Below the pieces are notes generated by a model. The model saw only the letters and a program-made list of their open reading frames with translations, ran no database searches and had not been told where the DNA came from. Shown one piece after another: positions 14,479 through 20,158 of a stretch of 21,444 bases of DNA (position 1 is its first letter; each line of letters starts with the position of its first letter). Location: assembly GCA_002395605.1 (NCBI GenBank), contig DGXO01000033.1, positions 1 to 21,444 of the forward strand. The letters run 5' to 3'. The stretch is from Bacteroidales bacterium UBA4230. Its GTDB lineage: Bacteria; Bacteroidota; Bacteroidia; Bacteroidales; UBA932. The translations under genes and the position numbers were made by a program.

Positions 14479-16068
14479 TTACTCCTCCACTGATTCTTCC
14501 TGCTCCTTTGCGCGGATCTGGGCTTTCAGATCCTCAAGCTTTGCCTTGGCGGCATCTATCCTCTCCTGCATCTGGGCTTTCAGTTTCTCTGCGCCCTTAG
14601 AAAGGCCGAAGAAGCCGATATTGTTCTCATAGGTCTGGATTTCCTGCTGGAGGGCGGCATACTGCTCCTTGAGACGGTCCTTGGGGCTGGCCTGAGGACG
14701 ACGGCGGTCTGCGCCGCGGGGCTGGGCTTCCCTTCTTGCGTGGGCTTCCTTGCGGGCTGCCTCACGGGCCTCGAAGAAGGAGTCGCAGGCGGTGCGGAAA
14801 CGCTTCCAGAGCTGCTCGCTCTTCTTGCGGGGCACTGCGCCAATTTCCTTCCACTGCTTCTGGAGTTCAATCAGGCGGTCCGACGTAGCCTTCCAGTCTG
14901 TGCTGGAGGCAAGGGATTCGGCCTCTTCGATGATAGCCATCTTCTTTTCAAGGTTCTCGTTCATGGCGTCCTTGAACTCCGCAAAAGATGCCCTCTTGCG
15001 CTCGAAGAAGGAATCGCAGGCGGCGCGGAAGCGGTCGTAGACCTTCTGGTTTTCCTTGCGGGTGGCATAGCCGATTTTCCTCCATTCGGCCTGGATGGCC
15101 TCAATCTCCTTGCTCAGGTTGTTCCACTGGGTAGAGGAGGTGATTTCGCGGGAAGCTATTTCCTCCACTTTCTCACAGAGGGCCTGCTTTGCCTTGAGGT
15201 TTTCCTCCTGGCGGGCCTTGATCTGCTCAAAGTGGCCCTGGTAGAGCTTGTTGATGACGGTTGTGGCGGCGCGGAAACGCTCCCAGATTTCGTCGCGGTA
15301 CTCCTTGGCAACGGGGCCGAGGTCTTTCCACTGCTCGTGGAGTTTCTGGAGTTCCTTGAAGGCCTCAACTACGTCTTGGTCCTTGGAGAGGGCCTCTGCG
15401 CGCTCGCAGAGAGCGGTTTTGGCCTCCAGGTTTTTCTTGAAGTCAAGGTCACGGAGCTCACGGTTGATGTCTACAAGGTCATAGAACTTTGTGACAAAGA
15501 GCTGGTAGGTGTCGTTGACGTCACGGAAGCTCTGCTGAGGGACGGGGCCGGTTTCGCGCCAGCGGTTCTGGATGTCGCGGAACTTGGGGAATGCTTCCTT
15601 CATGTCTGAGGGCTCTTCCACAAGGGCCTTGAGCTCCTCTATGATGCCTTGCTTAACCTTGAGGTTTTCCTCACGGGCGGCATCCTGCTCACGGTTGTAT
15701 TCGGCGCGCTCTTTCTTATATTGTACATACAGGGACTTGAAGCCCGCCTCAATGGCTGCGAAGGGGCTTACGGGGCCGCTTTGCATGGGGACGGTGCTCT
15801 CTTCCTCTGCAACTGTAGATTCGTCCGGTTCCTCTACCGGAGTGTCTTCCCCGGCTTCGGCTTTTTCTTTGGAAAGCTTCTTGTAGAAGGCCGATTTAAT
15901 GGCCTCCGCCTCTTTGTAACGCTTCATGCGGTCTTCGCTTTCCGTGAGGCTTTGCATAAGCTCAGAGAGCTCTGCGAGGGTTTTTTCAGAGTAATTTACG
16001 GTTACTTCTGCAACTACATCTGCGGTTTCCTGTTCCTGGAGTTCCACAGGCTTAATTTCTTCACTCAT
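14479..16068 (-). CDS. DUF349 repeat protein
   Basis: This 529-residue, highly charged, probably cytosolic protein has no signal peptide or membrane helix. It carries four DUF349 repeats, each with a W-x-x-x-G signature: RWRETGPV (Trp170), QWKDLGPV (Trp247), EWRKIGYA (Trp329) and QWKEIGAV (Trp406). They are spaced 77-82 residues apart. The third and fourth repeats share RFR-ACDSFFE, and the DNA there is similar enough to see by eye (around 14771 and 15001). Residues 1-100 are acidic and low complexity; the C-terminus (about 455-529) is a predicted coiled coil. The function of DUF349 is not established. It is the first gene of an operon with yidC, so a link to membrane protein biogenesis is possible but only inferred. 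Confidence 0.9.
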   Translation of the reverse strand: MSEEIKPVELQEQETADVVAEVTVNYSEKTLAELSELMQSLTESEDRMKRYKEAEAIKSAFYKKLSKEKAEAGEDTPVEEPDESTVAEEESTVPMQSGPVSPFAAIEAGFKSLYVQYKKERAEYNREQDAAREENLKVKQGIIEELKALVEEPSDMKEAFPKFRDIQNRWRETGPVPQQSFRDVNDTYQLFVTKFYDLVDINRELRDLDFKKNLEAKTALCERAEALSKDQDVVEAFKELQKLHEQWKDLGPVAKEYRDEIWERFRAATTVINKLYQGHFEQIKARQEENLKAKQALCEKVEEIASREITSSTQWNNLSKEIEAIQAEWRKIGYATRKENQKVYDRFRAACDSFFERKRASFAEFKDAMNENLEKKMAIIEEAESLASSTDWKATSDRLIELQKQWKEIGAVPRKKSEQLWKRFRTACDSFFEAREAARKEAHARREAQPRGADRRRPQASPKDRLKEQYAALQQEIQTYENNIGFFGLSKGAEKLKAQMQERIDAAKAKLEDLKAQIRAKEQEESVEE

Positions 16069-16112
16069 TGTAAAGTTTAGCTTTTTGAAAATTTAACATT
16101 AAGTCTAACTCA

Positions 16113-16120
16113 CAAATATA
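16113..16120 (-). promoter_or_regulatory. -10 element for the DUF349-yidC-PAP2-yggS operon
   Basis: The minus strand reads TATATTTG, matching TAnnTTTG exactly, 44 nt upstream of the DUF349 ATG. The bases before it (AATTCT) are the same as those before the serine hydrolase -10 box at 3811-3818. The 5' UTR would be about 35-40 nt. No clear -33 box is seen. Confidence 0.6.
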
Positions 16121-16143
16121 AGAATTTTTCCGAAGAAACTAAC

Positions 16144-16151
16144 TATCTTTG
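16144..16151 (+). promoter_or_regulatory. -10 element for trmD
   Basis: TATCTTTG matches TAnnTTTG exactly and is followed by CA, a frequent extension in Bacteroidota. It lies 19 nt upstream of the trmD ATG, giving a 5' UTR of about 12 nt. It is divergent from the minus-strand box at 16113-16120; the rest of the 102-nt spacer shows nothing else. Confidence 0.6.
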
Positions 16152-16170
16152 CACAGTAAACACTACATGC

Positions 16171-16848
16171 ATGCTAAGAATAGACATCATATCGGTTGTG
16201 CCGGAACTCCTTGACAGCCCCCTGAGCTACTCCATCCCGGGGCGCGCAGTGAAAAAGGGACTGGCTGAAATCCACATACACGACCTCCGCAAATACGGCC
16301 TTGGCAGCCGCCAGACCGTTGACGACTACTCATACGGCGGTGACGCCGGCATGGTGATGATGGTGGAGCCGGTGTTCAACTGCATCGCCGATCTTAAAGC
16401 GGAACGCCACTACGACGAAGTCATATACATGGCCCCGGACGGCGAAATCCTCACCCAAGGCATAGCCAACGAACTCTCCCTCAAGGAGAACATAATCATC
16501 CTCTGCGGCCACTACAAGGGCATTGACGAGCGCATCCGTGAGCACCTCATCACCCGTGAAATCTCCGTGGGGGATTTTGTGGTGAGCGGCGGAGAAATCC
16601 CCGCAGCCCTTCTGGCCGATTCCATCATCCGCCTTATCCCGGGCGTTCTCACAGATGAAACTTCGGCCCTCTCCGACTCCTTCCAGGACGGTCTTGTGTC
16701 CCCTCCCGTCTACACCAGGCCTGCCGAATTCAACGGCTGGAAGGTCCCGGACGTCCTTCTCTCCGGAAACCCCAAACTGATCCAGGCCTGGCAGGACGAA
16801 CAATCAGTCCTACGTACAAAAGAACGCCGGCCCGGCCTGCTGAAATAG
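16171..16848 (+). CDS. trmD: tRNA (guanine-N1-)-methyltransferase TrmD
   Basis: TrmD methylates G37 next to the anticodon using S-adenosylmethionine, which prevents +1 frameshifting. The protein has 225 residues, a usual length for the family. It starts MLRIDIISVVPELL, and the SPOUT knot region is intact: LCGHYKGIDERI, REISVGDFVVSGGEIPA and IIRLIPGVL. The conserved TVDDYSYGGDAGMVMMVEPV is also there. The C-terminal domain contains PPVYTRPAEFNGWKVPDVLL and SGNPKLIQAW. An ATG four bases upstream (16167) is out of frame. It is a single-gene unit here, with its own promoter and terminator; the ribosomal genes that flank trmD in many bacteria are absent. Confidence 0.97.
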   Translation: MLRIDIISVVPELLDSPLSYSIPGRAVKKGLAEIHIHDLRKYGLGSRQTVDDYSYGGDAGMVMMVEPVFNCIADLKAERHYDEVIYMAPDGEILTQGIANELSLKENIIILCGHYKGIDERIREHLITREISVGDFVVSGGEIPAALLADSIIRLIPGVLTDETSALSDSFQDGLVSPPVYTRPAEFNGWKVPDVLLSGNPKLIQAWQDEQSVLRTKERRPGLLK

Positions 16849-16853
16849 TAATC

Positions 16854-16977
16854 GAAAAAACCTCGCTTCACAGCGAGGTTTTTCTTGGTTAGTTAGTAGT
16901 GTATTCTTACCTTAGAAGGTTAATTTGTTGGTTAGAAGAAGCGTTTATTGCCTGCAAAGGAGTTTTCACCCGTTTGC
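16854..16977 (-). ncRNA. Candidate small RNA of about 120 nt
   Basis: A consensus promoter at 16983-17013 points into this segment on the minus strand, and the bidirectional terminator at 16855-16883 ends it. The first 24 nt (16977 to 16954) can fold into a hairpin: GCAAA pairs with UUUGC, then a C-C mismatch, then GGGU pairs with ACUC around a GAAA tetraloop. The middle is unstructured and C/A-rich, with the direct repeat CTAACCAA (minus strand of 16928-16935 and 16885-16892). There is no ATG on this strand in the segment; the only short frame starts with GTG and is 12 codons. I do not recognise a known RNA family. It could also be expressed as the 3' UTR of the receptor gene upstream. Confidence 0.6.
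16855..16883 (+). terminator. Bidirectional Rho-independent terminator after trmD
   Basis: A stem of AAAAACCTCGCT with AGCGAGGTTTTT and loop TCAC forms a textbook terminator with T-tracts on both strands. It sits 7 nt after the trmD stop. In the other direction it can end the small RNA candidate transcribed from the promoter at 16983-17013. Confidence 0.9.
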
Positions 16978-16982
16978 TGATG

Positions 16983-17013
16983 CAAATATAAATCAATTAT
17001 TTGAAACTGCAAA
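16983..17013 (-). promoter_or_regulatory. Consensus Bacteroidota promoter for the small RNA candidate
   Basis: On the minus strand TTTG (17013-17010) is followed after exactly 19 nt by TATATTTG (16990-16983). This matches the Bacteroidota housekeeping promoter pattern TTTG-N19-TAnnTTTG in both boxes, and is the best promoter in the window. Transcription would start near 16977, where the 5' hairpin begins. Confidence 0.7.
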
Positions 17014-17023
17014 ATTTTTCAAA
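17000..17023. repeat. 7-bp inverted repeat over the -33 region of the small RNA promoter
   Basis: TTTGAAA (17000-17006) and TTTCAAA (17017-17023) are perfect inverted copies around a 10-nt loop that contains the -33 box. It could be an operator, a weak terminator for the receptor gene, or chance in AT-rich DNA. Confidence 0.3.
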
Positions 17024-17047
17024 CTACTTTTTCATTAATAAAATATT

Positions 17048-19249
17048 TTAAAAATAATATTCTGCCTTTATCATGAAGTTTACCGGAGGCTGAGGATACA
17101 CCCCTATTCCGCCGTACACCTTATCCTCTGCCTCACTGTAGCTTTCCCAGCGCCAACCGGCCGCGTAATACATTCTGTTAAAGATATTGTTGACATAGGC
17201 GCTAAGCGTAAGGCCGAATCCGAAGCTGTGGGAGACGGAGGCGCCGGCGGTCCAGTAGAAGGGCACGGCCATGTCCTCGCGCATTGAATTGTCAAGGTAC
17301 TGCTTGCCCACGAATTTTGCATTGGCCTGGAGCTCTCCGCCTTTCCACGGCATTACGCGCACCCTGGCCATTCCCAGGGCCGAAGGGCTCATGAGCATGG
17401 TCACGCGGCCGTAGTTAACCTCGTGCATTCGGCCGGAATCGTCGTCGTAGGGGACATAGGACGTATAATTCTCAATCTGGTTCATTGAAAGAGTGGCGTT
17501 TCCGTCAAGGATAAGCCAGGTCACAGGCTGCCATCCGGCCTGCAGCTCCACTCCCCTTCTCCATGCCCTGGGCACGTTCTCCTTTATGGCGTAGCCTGAA
17601 GAAGACAGGCGCCCGGTTTCAAGAAGCATGTCCTTGTACTCCATTGCATATAGGTTGGCATGGAGAGTAAACTTCTCAAGAGAAAGCCTGTAGCCAAGCT
17701 CCACGTCCAGCATCTTCTCCGGCTCAATGGCGCTCATCTGTCCCTTCACGTTCTCCTTTATGTCTCCCCTGCCGGGCTCTCTCTGGCCAATGGAGGCCGA
17801 TATAAACCACCTGCTGGGGCCTTTTTCGAAGGTAACGCCGAGCCTGGGGTTGAAAAACCTCCAAATTCTCCTGTAGTCGAAGCGGTCGGCGGGGTTGGCG
17901 CCATAGTCCAGGAAGTCGTCATCCAAGCCATCAAGGGTGTACCTGATGGCCCTGTACTGAAGGTCCGCGTGAGCCGTGACCCATTCGGCCGGGCTCCATT
18001 CGGCACGGGCGAAAACGCTTGCATCGGCCTTTATTCCGGTATTGTCGTACCAGCCATTGAACTTGTCCTGGAGGTTTATCCCGGCAGCTTCCAGGCTCTT
18101 TACCCAAAGGACGTCTCCCCAGTGGCCGCCGGTATAATGCGACATGTTGACGCCCGCCGTTGCCTTGAGGGTGCCGGCGGTATATCTCAGAGAAGAATTG
18201 AGGACAAAGAGATTGTTACCCATCATCTTGCGGTAAATCATGTCGCTTTTGGCGGGGACCTCCGTAACGCCCGGGAAGCCGTAAGAAGGGAGTTTCCGGT
18301 TCATCTTGTAATACTCGTCGTAGCCGTCTCCGCGCGTATAATTGACGGTGGAAGTCCAGGTAAGGGACGGGAGGAAGGAGTGGGTGTAATTGAGCTGAAG
18401 GTGGGTCTGGACATAGTTGTCCGTCTGGTTGGGGTAATAGTGCACGTTGCCATCTTCGTCGTAGTACTCCCCGGCGCCGTTGTAGCGGCGGTCTTTATTG
18501 TACTGCTCAAGGTCTATTCCATCCCAGGTGATGCCGCTTTTCTGCTGCCCGTGAAGGACGGTGAGCCTAAGGGAATTACGCTTTCCAAGCCACCCAAGCA
18601 CCCCGAAAACCGAAGCGCTTTCCACCTGCGCGTTACGGATATAGCCGTCCGTGTGGCCCTGGGAGAAGAAAATGTCCATGTACCACCTTCCGGGAAGAAG
18701 GCCCGTGGACACCCTTCCCTGGAACATCCTGGTGCCGAATGAGCCTGCCGAAAAAGAGACGTTTCCGGAAGGGTCCGGCTTCACCAGGGCGGTGTTCATG
18801 TTTATGGATGCGCCGAAATCCCCTGCCCCGCTCATTGTGGTGCCAAGTCCCCTCTGCACCTGCACCCCGGACACAAGCCCCGTAAGCGAAGGGATGTTCA
18901 CCCAGAAAACCTCCTGGGATTCGGCATCATTGAGCGTGATGCCGTTTAGGGTGACATTGATCTGGGAGCCTTTGCTGCCGCGTATTGTCATGGCCGAATT
19001 CCCAAGCCCCGTGCCACCCTCGTTGTAGGTGACCACGGACGGCAGAAGATCCAGCGCCATTGGCAACGAAAACGACGGATTGGAGGCCCTCAACGCCTCT
19101 TTTCCCACATTTGTAAAACTTACCGGAGTTTTTTCGCCGGCCCTTGAGGCCGAAATGACAACGGAGTCCAGACGCTCCGTCTTTTCTTCTTGCGCGCCTG
19201 CGCAGAGAGGCAGCACAACCAGTGCTGCTGCAAACAGTAATTTTTTCAT
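17048..19249 (-). CDS. TonB-dependent outer-membrane receptor, probably for thiamine
   Basis: This 733-residue outer-membrane receptor uses TonB and the proton motive force to import a scarce ligand. It has a signal peptide (MKKLLFAAALVVLPLCAGAQ) and a TonB-box-like segment RLDSVVISASRAGEK just after it. The plug domain extends to about residue 155, with SAMTIRGSKGSQINVTLNG and VQVQRGLGTTMSGAGDFGAS. A beta-barrel rich in aromatic residues follows and ends with KAEYYF, the usual C-terminal phenylalanine. There is no SusC-type extra domain and no susD neighbour, so a small ligand is likely. The TPP riboswitch directly at its start codon points to thiamine or a precursor; similar riboswitch-controlled receptors are known in Bacteroidota. 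The sequence alone does not show the ligand. Confidence 0.93.
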   Translation of the reverse strand: MKKLLFAAALVVLPLCAGAQEEKTERLDSVVISASRAGEKTPVSFTNVGKEALRASNPSFSLPMALDLLPSVVTYNEGGTGLGNSAMTIRGSKGSQINVTLNGITLNDAESQEVFWVNIPSLTGLVSGVQVQRGLGTTMSGAGDFGASINMNTALVKPDPSGNVSFSAGSFGTRMFQGRVSTGLLPGRWYMDIFFSQGHTDGYIRNAQVESASVFGVLGWLGKRNSLRLTVLHGQQKSGITWDGIDLEQYNKDRRYNGAGEYYDEDGNVHYYPNQTDNYVQTHLQLNYTHSFLPSLTWTSTVNYTRGDGYDEYYKMNRKLPSYGFPGVTEVPAKSDMIYRKMMGNNLFVLNSSLRYTAGTLKATAGVNMSHYTGGHWGDVLWVKSLEAAGINLQDKFNGWYDNTGIKADASVFARAEWSPAEWVTAHADLQYRAIRYTLDGLDDDFLDYGANPADRFDYRRIWRFFNPRLGVTFEKGPSRWFISASIGQREPGRGDIKENVKGQMSAIEPEKMLDVELGYRLSLEKFTLHANLYAMEYKDMLLETGRLSSSGYAIKENVPRAWRRGVELQAGWQPVTWLILDGNATLSMNQIENYTSYVPYDDDSGRMHEVNYGRVTMLMSPSALGMARVRVMPWKGGELQANAKFVGKQYLDNSMREDMAVPFYWTAGASVSHSFGFGLTLSAYVNNIFNRMYYAAGWRWESYSEAEDKVYGGIGVYPQPPVNFMIKAEYYF

Positions 19250-19323
19250 TTCCTTACGACGGTATCAACCGTATCAAGTTCAATGGGTGTTTCTCAATCC
19301 GGACTTTCCGGATACCCCAAATA
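19247..19323 (-). promoter_or_regulatory. TPP (thiamine pyrophosphate) riboswitch
   Basis: The minus-strand RNA matches the THI-box consensus part by part. GGGGU (19318-19314) starts P2. AUCCGGA-AAG-UCCGGAU (19313-19297) is a perfect 7-bp P3. UGAGAA and ACACCC (19296-19285) match the CUGAGA and ACCC signatures. CUUGAUACGG, a short loop, CCGU and CGUAAGGAA (19278-19249) match P4, P5 and the conserved 3' end. The usual P4 pair CCU/AGG is CUU/AAG here, a compensated change. The closing stem P1 can pair UAUUU (19323-19319) with AAAUG, which includes the receptor start codon. Binding of TPP would hide the start codon and lower uptake when thiamine is plentiful. Confidence 0.92.
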
Positions 19324-20079
19324 TTATTTTTCTATCAACTCTACCTGGTACACATGGGGCCAGTTTTTACCGGTGAGGTAAATTCGGCCTTTAGAGTCCA
19401 GTGCGATGCCGTTGAGGACATCGGTGTCGCGTCTTCTTTCCTTATCCGGGAGAAGGCCTTTGCAGTCTATGGTGGCGGTAACCTTGCCACTTATTGGATT
19501 AATGATCACAATAGTGTCCGTGAGGTACACGTTTGCCCAGATTTTGCCATCTATCCACTCAAGTTCGTTGAGGTTCCGGAGCGGGTGGCCGTTGAGGGTA
19601 ACCTGAATCTTCTTTTCCAGGGTCAGGTTGGAATTGAGGAAAAACAGGTTTGAAGTGCCGTCAGAGGCTATGAGGCTTTTTCCGTTTGTGGTAAGTCCCC
19701 AGCCTTCACGGGAGTAGCCCACGGTTTTTATGTACTCAAGGGTTTCGGGGTTGTAGCGGAACGCCACGCGGCTTGTCCAGGTGAGGACGTACAGTTCTCC
19801 GTTGAAGACACATGAGCCTTCCCCGAAGTATTTCTGGTTCAGGCGTTTGGTCACAATGGGCTTCCCGGACTCAAGGTCTACGGTACGGATGGAGCTTTCT
19901 CCCCAGCCGCCGGTAGTTTCATATAGGGTGCCGTTATGGAAGAAGAGTCCCTGAGTATACGCCCCTCTGTCGTGGGGGTATTCCTTCACGGGTTTTGCCA
20001 CATAATGCTTGACCTGGGCCCCGGAGCAGGAGCCAAGGCATATAAGCGCTATGGTAAGTATAACCCTTGAGAGTCTCAT
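19324..20079 (-). CDS. Glutaminyl-peptide cyclotransferase, lipoprotein
   Basis: This protein resembles the plant-type glutamine cyclotransferase family (PF05096), a five-bladed beta-propeller that turns N-terminal glutamine into pyroglutamate. Seen here: YPHDRGAYTQGLFF near the N-terminus, TGGWGESSIRTVDLESGK, NELEWIDGKIWANVY, and VLNGIALDSKGRIYLTGKNW near the end, all typical of the family. The N-terminus is a lipoprotein signal (basic RLSR, hydrophobic ILTIALIC, lipobox LGSC), so it is probably anchored in the cell envelope. The start is uncertain: ATG 20079 gives 251 residues and a normal signal, while ATG 20085 adds two. A TTG at 20091 lies in the -10 box and is rejected. Its stop codon directly abuts the TPP riboswitch. 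Confidence 0.88.
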   Translation of the reverse strand: MRLSRVILTIALICLGSCSGAQVKHYVAKPVKEYPHDRGAYTQGLFFHNGTLYETTGGWGESSIRTVDLESGKPIVTKRLNQKYFGEGSCVFNGELYVLTWTSRVAFRYNPETLEYIKTVGYSREGWGLTTNGKSLIASDGTSNLFFLNSNLTLEKKIQVTLNGHPLRNLNELEWIDGKIWANVYLTDTIVIINPISGKVTATIDCKGLLPDKERRRDTDVLNGIALDSKGRIYLTGKNWPHVYQVELIEK

Positions 20080-20088
20080 ATTCATTTG

Positions 20089-20096
20089 CAAAGATA
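20089..20096 (-). promoter_or_regulatory. -10 element for the glutaminyl cyclotransferase gene
   Basis: The minus strand reads TATCTTTG, an exact TAnnTTTG match followed by CA. With the usual 5-8 nt to the transcription start, the mRNA would begin close to the ATG at 20079, so it may be leaderless or nearly so. No -33 box is clear. Confidence 0.55.
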
Positions 20097-20158
20097 ATGA
20101 TTATTCCGGGATTTTTGCGTAAATTCGCATCCTCGAATATAATTATACAAAACAGTAT

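Noticed and set aside
14771..15050. Direct DNA repeats that might be a mobile or recombinational element
   Set aside because: They encode the shared RFR-ACDSFFE segment of consecutive DUF349 repeats, so they are ordinary domain repeats.
14740..15609. A 289-codon plus-strand frame opposite the DUF349 gene
   Set aside because: Its leucine- and glycine-rich repeats mirror the DUF349 repeats read backwards.
17660..18742. A 360-codon open frame on the plus strand opposite the TonB receptor
   Set aside because: No recognised domain and no promoter; the receptor on the other strand has a signal peptide, plug and barrel and explains the region.
19140..19160. Another piece of the GAAATGACA-type repeat in the TonB receptor gene
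   Set aside because: The short match falls in the conserved TonB-box region, where the codons for VVISASRAG explain the sequence.
20110..20127. Promoter for pgi (GATTTTTG with an upstream TTTG at 20085, or TAAATTCG)
   Set aside because: Each candidate has a mismatch in the -10 box and the spacing is not ideal; the support is too weak to list as a feature.
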